From Hermatobates lingyangjiaoensis (Eukaryota; Arthropoda; Insecta; Hemiptera; Hermatobatidae), in NCBI GenBank assembly GCA_026182355.1, contig JAPFBL010001617.1, forward strand, positions 5,648,501-5,712,500: 64,000 bases of DNA, given 5' to 3'. Below the pieces are notes generated by a model. The model was not told the origin of the DNA. It saw nothing but the letters and a program-made list of their open reading frames with translations, and searched no databases. The position numbers and the translations under genes were made by a program. Shown in pieces: positions 24,201 through 37,903 of the stretch (position 1 is the first letter of the stretch; each line of letters begins with the position of its first letter).

Positions 24201-27200
24201 ACCGTTTAGTGATAGACCGCGTTAACCATTGGCGGAATAACGAAGGCTTCGCTAAGCAGCGGGCAACTGGGACCGCACGCATGGACCTACTACTAACTCT
24301 ACTCTCCTATTGGTCAGCATTTCAACGAATCATATTTCTTTCCCCGGACAACTCATAGTAAACAGTATATAAGGACCAACGTCTGGGCCACACCTTGCCT
24401 GAAGATAACCAGAGAATGATTGAAACATGTCGCAGATACCACCACCAGGTCAACAGTGCAAAATTTTCCACATTCAACCAGCCATCCAGCAATAGCAGTA
24501 ACAACAACCGACCGAAGAGGAAACATAACGAAAACAATAACTCGAATGGGTATCTATGTGAAGAAGTTGGAGTCGATTGTCAACATCTTTTAATCAAGAG
24601 GGACTGTGCAACCTCTACCCCCATTGACAGGAAGACAAAGGCTGCTTTTCATAGAAGACAAATGAGAGTGTCAATTAAAATAAATTCAATTTCCGTAGCA
24701 GATAATAGACAAAACCAACACCCAAACACCACAAAAAACAGTCATAGAAAGGGAACAGGAGTTAACTGGAAAGTGAGGCTCGCTTTTTCTGCCAATAATC
24801 TTATTTCACAGAGGGACTGTGCGACCTCTATAACCATTGGCGGAATAACGAAGGCTTCGCTAAGCAGCGGGTAAGAGACCGCACGAATGGACCTACTACT
24901 AACTCTACTCTCCTATTGGTCAGCATTTCAACGAATCATATTTCTTTCCCCGGACAACTCATAGAAAACTATATATATATATATATATTGTAAACAGGAA
25001 AACGATCTAAAAGGACAACAAACGTTTCACGGTAAATCACAAACACAGAACAAACAAACAGACACACTTACTGTCTCTAATTTTTGGTTGAACCGTCACC
25101 AGGAGAGTTGAGATAGGGACAACAAGAGCACTTGCGAAGCGATGGTTGGAGACCAACAGTGTTGTCACACGCGTGCCCGGTTCAAGTAAAGCAAGAAAAA
25201 ATAACTAAGATTAAGCGAAGAGCTAAGAAATAGAAAGTGTAAATGAAGAAAATTAGGAAATATAAATAATAAAAACTGAAATGATAATAATGAAGAAAAT
25301 TAAGAGGAAAATAACTGAGAAAAAAAGAAAATCCAGGAATATAAATAATGAACACTTTAATATATGATCAAACCACAAACAAGACTTGTTTTCCCATTTC
25401 TTATTGTGGTTTGATCATTGATTGTTATTTCACGTGTTTATGTGAAATCTTTTTAACTTTAATATATATAATAATAATATTTTAAGAATATATAATAATA
25501 ATTATATATATATATATATATATATCTTACTTTCTTATAACCATTGATCTTCGCCTTATTTAATCTTATCCGTTTATCCTATAACTTTACTTAATCTCTG
25601 CTATGAATATAAATTTATTTATTTGCCTTCTATTATTTTATTATCTTGACCGTCTCCTTTTCTTATATTATTAAATATTATCTTATTGTCTTATAACCTT
25701 TATTAAACTTCTAGGCTTGACTGTAAATCTTATTTAACCATTCCTTTAGCCTTTAAATCTTATTTGACTTTACTTTATTTTCTTGTATACCTTATTTTAA
25801 CCATCTCCTGGTGTCTTATTACTTTATTTAACCTCTCATAGAAATTTCCTCTTTTATTTTATTATTTCCTTCCGTTGTTTTATAATTATACCTTTAAATA
25901 ACTTTTCTTTTGTAGTATGATACTCTTTTCTATTGTACTGAAAAGACTTCTTGGATTTTCTTTTCACTTTTAAACATCTACTTTTATATCTTTCATTGAT
26001 CTATTTGTCATGCATAATCTTATGTATATGTACTTAAATGCATTATAAGCCCCTTTTGTCCATGTTAAAACAATATATGAAACATGTCAGTTGCCCTACT
26101 CCTATTTCCATTAACTCCTGATAGAAGGATGTTGGATTATAATAAATTTCTTGATAATTAGTGTTATTATTAAGAATTACTATTACTGTGAACAAAAAGA
26201 ATCAAAAAAATTCACTACTATATTTTGTCTGCGTCGTCATCAGGTAGATAGACTAGCGAGGACTGAAATATCATTCAAGAGGCACTCATTGAGTATTGCC
26301 AACTTACGTAGGGAGGGGAGACAAGAAAAATGAAATAAATAAAAACAAAAATATGTAAAGAACATATGAAAAAATAACGTATATTTTAAAAATTAATAAA
26401 AAAACAAAATAAGTAATCAAATTCGTTTAATGTGACCAATATTATTAATGATAATAATTACTATCAAAGTAATTAACGACTGATGTTAAGCTGAGGAGCA
26501 GATCTATCTCCCAGATGACAAATTAGTGCCTCTTTTAAAATTTTCAAAGTTATATTAGAGTTAGTATCACGAATCTGCCAAAAGATCTGTACACAGAAAC
26601 TGTCATTAAAACCGGTCCGTGAGAGCTGGTGTGAATGGTAACGGGAAGGTAATGTAACGGAAGCATCACATTGGGTGCAATCCAACCGATAAACACAATT
26701 TCAAGAAGTACAGGAGGTCTATGAAGAATATGGTAGGTGTGATTGCTTAGGAAATAAGTAAAGGAAGATGATAGGGTAAGTAAAGCAGCTTCGACACCCG
26801 CATTGAGCAATATCACCAGTGGAAGATGCGTACCTTAAAATAGAAGTACAAGAAAAAGAAGAAACTATGGGAGAAAACTCCTTGGTAGTTGTGCCCAGCC
26901 TATGGGCTCCGGGATAGTAAGGAATGATTAGGCAAGTGGTATTGATACTACTTTATATGTATACATTTGACAACAAGATTTCACAATAAACATGTGAAAA
27001 ACAATCAATGTTCAAACCGCAATAAGAAATGGGAAAACAAGATTAAGATCTTTCAACCGCAACAAGCTGTCTTCGTCAGAGTCAATCAAACTGAGATTTG
27101 ACTCTGATGAAGACCGCTTGTTGCAGTTGAAAGATCTTAGTCTTTTTTTCTTATTGTGGTTTGAACATTGATTGTATAAATTTGATTTATATATCACTCT

Positions 27201-28025
27201 TCCATTAATCAAGTTGAAGATTTGTATAATATTTCTTCTAAATAAGTTCTGAAAAAGTAATACAGTCAACCCTCGTTAAACCGGACCCCGTTAGTCCGGA
27301 TATCGGATAAGACGGACGAAATACAACATCAAGTCAGCTATATTTAACGTTGCAGCTGCATGGAATGCAGTGAAAGTCTAGCTAATTCCTGGAAGAAACT
27401 TCTATATGACCAAGAGGTGGAATATGATTTCGAAGGCTTTGAAGCTAGGGACTTTCATCGAATCTTAAGAAGGGCAGGCGAAGATGTGTCTGAAGATGAC
27501 GTCAGGAACTGGTTAGAAGACACAGAAGGTGACCCTGGCTACCAGGTGTTAACTGAGGAAGAAATAGCTCAGGATGTTCTCGCTGGTGACAACAGAGATG
27601 ATTCCAGCGATGAAGGTGAAGATGAACCACTGCCTCCGAAACCCAAGCTCTCTGACGTACGAGAAGCACTCGATAAGATTATCGGCTACATCGATTTGTC
27701 CTCAGAAAATGAAATCCAGCAATTTTATCAACATTTTAAAGTCTTCAGAGAAGTAATCATCCGAAAAAAACATCAGCCAGGAAAACAACAAAAAATCGAA
27801 TCGTTCTTTAGGCCTGTTCGTCCCAACATTGCTGCAGCTGACGAAAATATCGACGACCTCTCTCACCTCAACCACCAACCTCTGCCGACTCCAACTAAAA
27901 CCTCTCCACCACCAAATAAAGTCCATCCCCTCAAGCTCATTGGTCATCCACATTAGGTAAATAAATATTTACTGTATTATTTTAATTATTTTATTTAGTT
28001 TTTACTGTATACAGTACCATATAAT

Positions 28026-28104
<79 letters not shown>

Positions 28105-31100
28105 TGTTAAACCGGACAATCGGCTAAACCGGACAACCCTTCCCCCCTATTAGTCCGTTTTAACGAGGGTTGACTGTAGTTATTGATTGGTGCTTTAATG
28201 CCTTATTAGATTGCCTGAGTTCATTGTGCCAATATTGTCGCTATATATTTTAATATGTTCTTTTTTATGAATAAGCCAAAGTTCTATCTGCATTCAATTT
28301 TAAATAATAGTAAGTGATAATCTACATCAAATTTGCAAAGGTTACTGATTGATATTTAAAATGTATATAATATTCTATCAGTATATCGGAATTATCGAGA
28401 TTCTCTCGAAACTAAATAATTCAGACCAGAGAAAGAAATTTGTTAATACAGAATTTTACTATTGGGAATCCGGATTTCACTTGCAAAAGAGATAAATTGT
28501 GTGCTTTAGAAACCATTAATTTTTACCTGTGCACCGGTTGGCTGTGTGTCCACACCGGCGGTTACTACATACCTGATACTAACGCTGCGGGTGCCGGAAC
28601 CTACTACAAACTTTTTCAACAAACCTGAGCCGTATTAACACTAGTAATTATGATGAAATTTTTGCAATTAGGAAGTCACTAGTAGAATAGAATCAGTCAA
28701 CTTAATGCCAAGCAATGTTTTTTCCTCATTGACACCCAGGCTGGAATCGTGGCACTCAGTAACCAGCCAACAGATTGCCCCCGCAGCAGAAAGTTCTGCA
28801 GAAAAATAGCTGAGCTGTAACTGTGGGCTCCTAACTGTTATGATTTAATCATGTATCTGAAACTTTAGTCATACCATGATAAAGATGAATAGGTTGATGT
28901 TTTTTTAAAGAAACTGATTTGTTAGGGTGGGACCCCTAACCACATCGGACTCCGAGGCGTTTGAAATAATTTATAAAATGGCTAATACCATAAAGAAGCA
29001 AAGGTGGACCAACCAGTCAGCTAGAGAGATAATCGACTCCACTGTCACCATATTTACGCTTATTAATGCAAAAGTCCTCAGTATTGAAAGGCTATGGGTG
29101 CCTAGGCGATGTTGTCATGGACACCTGTTCTTTCTGTTTAACCAGAATATGGTGGGAAGTCATCTCCTCACCTGCCCTTCCCTTCAAGATCTTCCTGTAG
29201 ATCCCGCTATGCTATATACTGGGAGGCTCAGCGTTGAATAGCCCGGACGTGGGATAATAATAATAAAATACTATTTTATAATAATAAAATTATAATAATA
29301 ATTAGCACATCTACAGTTTTTTATGTGGGTTCTATTACTGAATTAATATTTTAACTTAGAAAGTGCTGTTCCTGGTCGTTAATAAATTGAATTATTTTAT
29401 TCTGTATTTTCTGTATTTAAATACATAAAAACTGTAGTATCAGTGGTGATGTTTCTTTGTTTAATATTTAATATTTCCTTAGGGTATGGAACCACTTCCT
29501 AATCCATATGGTGATCCTGAGTGTACAGAGTACAAGATGGCCCTTCAACCTCAAGTTGAAGAAATCCTTTATAACAGTTCCAGGTAGTTGTATCTATAAT
29601 CTTATTACTCTTGTGATTTATATATATATTTTTTTAGTCTAACCTCCTATATTTATTTTATATAAGAAATTATCCTGTTATTTTATAGTTATTATTATTT
29701 GCAGTAACTATGTGAAGAAAATAATTGAAGATTGCCAAGCAACACAGGATGGTTGTAAGTTATTACAGTTCTGTTCATGGGAAAACCCTCATTTTTCAAG
29801 AATTGTCCTGAGTGAATTGTTATGGCAGATTTCATATGCTTATTGCAATGAATATAAACATCATTTCGAATTACTTCTCGGTGTAGTTACCATGGAAGAT
29901 TCATGGATTACGCATAGGTTAAATAACGCTCTTAAAGGTTTGTTATTCACCCATCTCTTTTATAAATGCAATGTAGTTCTATGAATTTTACTGTTATATT
30001 ATTATTTTACATATGTTAGGATATTTTTTTTTACGAAATAATGTAAAATTATTTCTACTTTTATTGTTATTAATTATTGAATATCGACATACGAAGTGTT
30101 TGTTTGAAAACTAAATTTATAATAACCAATGTTTATAATACTCTGTGTTTGGTGCAGAGTGTTGGTTTTTTAATAATAACAATACAGTATAATTAAGTGA
30201 GCAACTGTTGGGTCTAACAAACTATTGCTTTGATTTGAATAAAAAAAGAAGTATAATATAAAAAAATCTCAGAATAATATAAAAAAAATATTCTGAAAAT
30301 CAAAGCCAGTAACATGAATCACGCTCACGTTATAACTACTGTTTCTTGAATCTAAGGATTTCTTGAATATGGAAAAATCTATGATTTCCTTTTGATCAAG
30401 TCTAATATTAATATTAGTTTAGAAAGTTTTTCAGTTTATAATTCAAAAATTATTGTGCTTATATAAAGTTGATGAAATCATCCAAAAAACATTCTTTTCA
30501 TAACAGCAAACTTCTTCAAGGTTATTTAATTCAATAGACTGAATGAATTGGTCCTCTGTACTACCTTTTACCAGACTTTTTTTTTCTTCCCATATTTTTA
30601 GAAGCTCCTAAACTAAATAGAGATTGTCCAATTTTGGACAGTTTTGATAGTCCATTTGATTCTTCTTGGCCACTCCTTCCTCTTCATAGTTTGTTTATAG
30701 TTATCTTTTTCAATACAAGTGTATGTAGTCCTGATCTCATTCATAATGGCGAGTTAGTTCGTGTTTTATTATGATGAAGGCAATATTATTTTTCGCCTCA
30801 GGTTGAAAAACTTCTACTACGCAAACATTTGTTCCAAGAGTTGAATTGAAATCTCTTATATTTTTAATCTTTTCCTTCTCTCAATTTAAAAGAATAATTA
30901 TGTATTTAACATGTGTATTGAAAAATCGTTTGTTCCTTTTAAATAGACCTTTCACTGAATAGCTGTTGTACCCTTCGTAAAAACTCTTAACAGTTAAAAA
31001 CTCTACATTTTTGGTGAAATATGCTTTAAGAATATCTATATATAATTTACCTTCCATTATCTCTAGCGAGAGTTATATTTTAATTTCAACTTAATTAAGT

Positions 31101-33096
31101 ATTAAGTTCAGTGGCATGGCAAGGGAGTGGGCGACATTTTGAGGGGGTAAAAATAGAAAAAATTAAAATAAGAAAAAGCTAATAAAAAATCTGAAATTAA
31201 TACCAAAATCAGTTTTTAAGGTCGTAATTGTTTTTATGTTTTATTTGTGTAATACTGTTTTGAAACGGATTTTCAACTGTAATATTTACAAATTAAAAAT
31301 ATATGTATTTTAATATTTTAATGGGGTTGAACATTTATTTGCGTAGCCAGCTAATTTAATTTAACCATTTTTTTATGATTTGAATTGTGCGTTTTTGTTT
31401 TCAAAACTCTTTGGTTTTCTTTGATGACGACTGTATCAAATGTATATGAGTACTGTAATAAGATGTAAGTCTGGGACTAATGACAGCAGTCTAAAATTAG
31501 ATCCTTGATTGTAATCCCATGAATATAAATATTTTCAGGACGTTCTGGAGTTTCGAAAATTATTGGATTATCAACGGCTAGCTTGGAGGGGGGGGGGGGG
31601 GCAAATCTTACGATCGCCTCGAGTGGGACAAATAGTTGCTAGCCACTGATTAAATTTTAATTGAGATACTTGTATAAAATGGTTTCACGATAACTATCTG
31701 GCATAAAATCAACTACAAATCACATTTTGGAATTCTAAAATGGATTAAGATCTTCCTACCAGTAACAGTCATCCTCTTAGCCACGAAACAAACGACTCTT
31801 TTGGAACTCTGTCTATGTAACAGTGGTATCAGTCTATCATCTTAATTTTTGAAAGTGTATGAACTTTAAAATTTTGTTTTGAACTTTGTGTTCGGTTTTT
31901 ATAGATTTTTGATTTTTTGAGATTTAATAAATGTAAGGATCATTGATATATATCCACCTATAAACTACATGATCAAATTCTAAAATAAGACTAAAATCTT
32001 TTCACATGTATGGATCCTTTCAGGGTTACTAAATTGAATCTTAACACTGATACTACTGTTACATGGACACAGATTCAAAAGAGCCGTTATTTCGCGGCTG
32101 AGAAGATGACTGTTACATTTAGGAAGATTTTAATCCATTTTATAATTTCAAAATGTGATTTTTACGTTGATTTTATGCCACATATTTATCGTGAAACCAT
32201 TTTATATATGTATTTCAGTTCAAATACAAGTACAAAGAACAATAAAAAAAATTATCACTGGTTTTTCGCTGAATTCCTTGATGTAACATTTAATTAAAGG
32301 AATAGAATAGGCTTAGTATTTTTTTCTGATTATTCTTTATATTATATATATATATAAACTAGAATTTAAAAAGAACTCATAGAAAAGAAATCACTGAACT
32401 CACTACTATATTTCGATGTCCTCGTCTTCAGGAAAAGATGTGAATCGCTCCAAAGGCTGATAACGAGTCGTTATCAGCCTTTGGAGGGATTGATTTCTTT
32501 TTTATGTGTTCTTTTTAAATACTAGTTTATTCAGTTCGAAGAATCGTTTCATTTAATTGTATATATATATATATATATACACTTTTTTTCGTTGGAAATA
32601 CGATCCAAAACGGACAAATATAGTTCAATATAAACAAAGAAACATAGAGAAATCAGAAGAACACACTTCTGATCTGAGGGTCTCCAACCGTCTCTGATCC
32701 AGTGCGCTTGGTTTCCCTCTCTTATCTCTCCTGAAGACGGTTCAAACCGAAAATTAGAGACTGTAAGTGTGTTCTTCTGATTTCTCTATGTTTCTTTGTT
32801 TATATTGAACTATATATATATATACAATTAAAAGAAACGGTCCAGCGGACTTTTTTAAATAAAATAAATTCAAAACGAAGGAAACACACAGAAAGACAGA
32901 CATAACTCACATCGATATTTCGACCATCGTCGTCATCAGGAGGTGTGAAGAGCGAAGAGTCCCGCAGGAAGGCAGTGAGTCACCGCCCTGCCTTCCTGCG
33001 GGATTCTTCGCTCTTCACACCTCCTGATGACGACGATGGTCGAAATATCGATGTGAGTTATGTCTGTCTTTCTGTGTGTTTCCTTCGTTTTGAATT

Positions 33097-33160
<64 letters not shown>

Positions 33161-36100
33161 AATATAAAAACAGTTGCTTTTTTGCTTAATTTAGGTGTTC
33201 CTGAAGAGAGAGAAGGACTGTTTGATACTATTCTAAGATCAAAAACCCACTATCAGAAGAGGGCTTATCAGTGCATTAAGTGCCTTGTCAATCTCTTTTC
33301 AAAGTGTAGACATGCATATCTTCTCCTTCAGTCCAACAGTGATTTGCGTAGAAAGTGGATTCAATCGGTTGAGTGGCTTCAAGATGAATTGGAAAGAGTA
33401 AGAATTGCCTTATATTTTTTTTGAAAACTAGTAAACTAAATATAGTAATTATTAATTACATCTGTATTACATTATTAATCATGCAATTACATTATCATTG
33501 CAATAACAGCAGTTATTTTGCAGATTTATGATTTTTTTTTATTATTAGTGTTTTTTAAAATTCAAACAGGCAGTTGTGACAGACTGGTGTTCACGCTTTC
33601 TTGTCTGATTTATTTTAATTTATTGAATTGCAATCACATATTTGGCTGGAATCTAAAACAATAGTCCATATTGATACTTGTGTTTCATTTTGAATAACAC
33701 AAGTGTATTTATCCGTGTATTACTATTTTATTATTTTTATCTTGATGTTAAATAACTATGGTTTGTTGAAAATATTCATTTTTAGAGGCCGTATGGTTTA
33801 AATCCTCAGTACAGTTGGTCCCCACCTGCACATTCTAATGATTCTGCCAATAGTTTTGTACTTGAACGCTCTAACAGCGCAAGAAAAACTCTGGAGCAAG
33901 CAATTCTATTGTGTCCCCAAGAGGTTAGTTCGGATTATTTAAATTATATATATAAATGTTATCAGAAGAATTTTTATTGAAATTATTTATTAAATGAGTT
34001 TCCATATTTCCTAAAAAAAAATGTATTAATTGTTAATACCAGTTCTAATTTTAAGTCTTACCGAATTTCTAAATTAAGTCTTGGAGTATAGATTTTCAAC
34101 AATCTCATCTCTTCATAAATTTTCTTTTCAACATTTTTAGGATCAAGAAGAAGTTTCTGAGACTGCAGAAGACTGTGAGAGCCACAGTGGGGTAAACTGC
34201 GTTAGTAGTAACAATATTAGTTTAGTTGATGATATGAGGGTCTCAGCGGAGCAGAGACAGTACCATAGGACGTCATCGTCTCTTGTGCCTAGGTAAATAT
34301 TTAATAGTTACAAAGAATCATTTCAAATTTCATTTTTTCGTTTTATTTAGTTTTTCCTTTTTTGGAATGAAAAAAAGAACTACTTTGATTTGTTCTTTGA
34401 TTTGAAATGAATTGTGAAATTTTAAAAGTTATTTTAATACAGTCATACCTCAATGTGAAAGGTAGAAAATAATTATGTGCTACTCTGTATTTTATGCTCT
34501 AAACTTTTATGTATTCCTTGCTAGTTGTCATTATAGTAAAATGAAACTCTGAAGTTCTTATTGTGTTGGAGGATAAGAAATAGGGTTGTATTAATTTATG
34601 CATTTTATTTGTGCATATTTGTATTAAATTATGCAACTAGCTGCTACCAACTATGTTTAAACAACATTCCTTCACCTGTAGTTAACATTAATTATTCTTA
34701 TCCATTTATTACCCTGAAATTACCTGACTCAGTTAAGAAAGTATGAAAAATGTGTATTTTTAAAAGAAACAAGAGGATTATAAGGATCTGCTTGGCATCC
34801 CTGATTTAGTTTCTTATGTATAATTGAACTCTATCATTAATAAATTATGAAGGAGAAACATCAGTATTTCTCCTGTATCTGCCGCCATTCTGTTTCGTTT
34901 TGGTGAATAAAGAGTTCTTTACTACAGTCTATAACCTTTTACTCTGAAAGTACTTATGAAACAGGGAGTCGCACGAGCACTTCTTTGATACAGTTTACAA
35001 ATTTGAAAAATTGTTCTGGTTGCTGCACCACCAACCAAGAGGATTTTCACCCTGTCCAATCATTTTAACTTTTTCATAGTTGTATATTTCAAATGTAATT
35101 TCAATATCCAATGCTCTTTCATTTTTATCATGCTCAGTTATGAAGTAGAAGGCCTTTCTAACTTTGGATGCTTTTACAGAGACTTTCTCTTGAATTCTTG
35201 CATGTATTGGTTGAAACTTAAGTTAAAGTACGTGTTTTCATCCTCAGTGTCTACTTTTTCATCTGTAGAAAGACTGAATGTGGCTAATCTGAAGTAGTCA
35301 ATAAGATGGTTTTATTTTTATTTATTGGATTTATGTGTTCAAATAACCAATGGTGTAACTTTTCATGCTGGTTGTCTGACTCATCGTCTAAATACAAAAG
35401 TTGGTTTGTATCGCTGGTCTAAATATGTTGCCATAATCACATTTTTGTTGTTAAAATATGTGGGAAATCTAGACAGACAGAAGCTTTCCAAGCTGATAAA
35501 GTTGAACCTAGTCCACTGAACAATCCCTTTGCTTCACCGTTCTCAAGAACTTACTTCTGTGTTTGGAATAATTTAAGATGCTAAAGCGTCCCTTACAATT
35601 GAATGATTCGTTGAATCTACAAATTTCTTTAAAATCTTTACCAATTTTTCTAAAATTCTGCATTGGGTGGCATCCAAGAATGGTGGTTTTGTTTGATCTG
35701 AACAGTATGCTATCAATGCATTTTTCTGCTCCAATACTCTGTCGATCATATACTATTGCTGTTCCAACTTGTGTTGGAACTTGAATGAAATTATGTGCTG
35801 GAAAATTGAAATTTTTCTGATATTCCTGGTACTTGTTGATTGCTGCAAGAGAATGATTAAGATGAACAATTATTCTTTTAATCACTGCAATCATATCCTA
35901 AACATAAGGTTGTTCAAAAATGGCATCATTCAATACCAACTGCAGTGTATGCATGAAACATGGCAAACAGTCATGTCCACCTTGTGCAACTCCTGCAGTT
36001 ATGTTTGGAGCATTGTTTCTAACTATAATGTGTACCTTAGAATTGAGAATATTAAATTCCTTGATTGTGTCTTGTAGACAGTTAGAAATGTTTTGGGCTG

Positions 36101-37866
36101 TGTGAGAGGTTGTGAAGGAAACAACACGAAGTTTTGATGTTCTTTGTTTGTATTCTTCTGTAATCCAATGTCCAGTTAAGCTTATAAAAGAAGTGTTTAG
36201 TGTTGTGGGAGTCCATCCATCACTTCTAAAGAAAATACATTGATATTCAATTCATTTTGAATATAATTTCTAAATTTGGAATGAATTTCTGATATAGGTT
36301 AGGTTAGTTCCAGTGGTTCTGATATAGTTGCAGTGGTAGTTCCACAAGGGAACACACGTCGGCCGAGCATTGGCCCTCTGTGATACCACACAATGAAGAT
36401 TGATTCTACAGTGGGAGTCCTACATTTTGCCTAACTCAAGTGTCTTTAGAGTAGAGATCTTTAACATCGTACAGGCTCGGGACCGACGGTTTAACGTCCT
36501 TCTCCGAGGGACAACGTGTCAGATTTATTCACCTCCCGCATGTATAAATCGAGGGCCAGATGGGGATCGAACCCCGGTCCTATCAGTTCAGAGGCGAGTA
36601 GTTAACCACTGAGTTAACCTGGCCCCAATTTCTGGTATTATATTTTCTGGAAGGAATTTTACAGGTTGTACTCATTTCTTTTAAAATTCTGTTGAATCCA
36701 ATGTCTTCGTCGATTGAAAATGGCTGCAAATCATTTGGCCTATCGATTTGTGAATATTTTGCGATCTTGAACTATTGATGTCCCAAATTTTTTTCTTATC
36801 AAATGTCTCCATTAGGATTAGCTGTTTTGAGGTTGCTGTGGATGTGGAAGTCTCACAATCAATTCTTCTTCTCCAATTTTTCTTTTTTATGTTGCTGTTC
36901 TAATTCATTCGGATACTCCATGGTTAAATGCTTCAATATGTTGCTGGTAGTCATGTTTGATGGTTTTGTTCCTCGCGATATTTTCATTTGACATGGATTT
37001 AAGTTGATCTTCTCCATCAACTTCAAAACGTGTCCATGCAAGACTTTTGTTTGACTTTGAAGTCAAATTGGCTAATTCAGTATTAACAAAAACTTCTCGC
37101 TAAAAAGGTTCATTTCATTCACTTATAAACATTTGGCTTAATAAATTAACCCGAATTATAGTTACCTTTCGACGTTCCAACTTCCAGTAGCTACAGCTTC
37201 AATAAGTAGATGATGGGTGAGTCAGTAATTATATTCCCAGTTAAAAGAATTGCAGAGACGACATTACGAGAACTTATCTCAAGGATGGCACAGATGACAC
37301 TAAGTGATATGCATCACCATAGATAAAAGAATAAGGAGGGATGTATCACTCTTCGTGTATCCAAAACTGGCAAAATTGACTTGAGTTCTGCGCTATTGTG
37401 ACGTCACACACTGTTAGAGAGCTAGACGGGAATAACATTAAATGAAGTGACAAGGTTTCCAGGAATAATAATGTACGTAGACTGCTTCTGTCTCTATGGT
37501 ATAGCAGTGAAAGAAATGTTATCGCAAACAGATAACTCATGGGCCTGGAGGTTTGGAAACAGCCCCTGAATCTGGCGGAATAAGCAAACTCTTAAGACTA
37601 TCTTTCAAGTAATTAATAAACTTTATGTACACCATATTAAAAATGTCATGAAAAGTTCCAGGACGTTTTTATTATGAATTTTTGACAGTATTAATATCAC
37701 TTCAAACAAATAGAAGTATTGTTATTACGGTTTAAACAACTTGAAAATTTAAGAGAATCGTAATGAAAGAATCGGAAATTTGGGTATTTATTCAACGATG
37801 CGATTCCAATTCCCCCAAAAATACACGATTCTTACGATTAATAATTCCGATTAATCATCCCAACAT

Positions 37867-37903
<37 letters not shown>

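Larger units (their letters stand above)
27003..27173. repeat. Family-1 PLE palindrome, about 80-bp arms
   Basis: Arms about 27003-27085 and 27095-27173, inverted, joined by a short TCAATCAAACTGAGA centre. Ribozyme motifs occur on both strands. Confidence 0.8.
27263..28176 (+). mobile_element. Tigger/pogo-family element, internally deleted (914 bp)
   Basis: Terminal inverted repeats CAGTCAACCCTCGTTAAA (27263-27280) and TTAACGAGGGTTGACTG (28160-28176), flanked by TA on both sides (27261-27262, 28177-28178), the signature of IS630/Tc1/pogo elements. Subterminal words AAACCGGAC recur (27278-27285, 28108 on). Only the 3' part of the transposase gene remains. A (TC)n microsatellite has grown inside the 3' noncoding part. 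Confidence 0.92.
32863..33100. repeat. PLE family-3 palindrome, 113-bp arms
   Basis: Arms 32863-32975 and 32988-33100 in exact register (paired positions sum to 65963) with about one mismatch and a 12-bp loop. The inner part includes CCGCAGGAAGGCAG. It runs directly into (AT)n(GT)n. Each arm contains a hammerhead motif. Confidence 0.92.

Noticed and set aside
24322..24537. Minus-strand ORF over the direct-repeat element
   Set aside because: Shorter than the + strand frame, Leu/Trp-rich in a way typical of antisense to an Asn/Ser-rich frame.
25073..25106. Active family-2 hammerhead on the - strand
   Set aside because: The core is CTGGTGA; the invariant A is changed, so it would be inactive.
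32945..33424. 159-codon ORF running from a palindrome into exon 19
   Set aside because: It starts in the palindrome and reads through (AT)n(GT)n; only the part from 33195 is coding, set by the acceptor AG at 33193-33194.
36563..36616. tRNA gene suggested by A and B boxes
   Set aside because: The boxes are present but no acceptor stem pairs, the sequence continues into a repeated body, and target duplications flank it. It is a SINE head.
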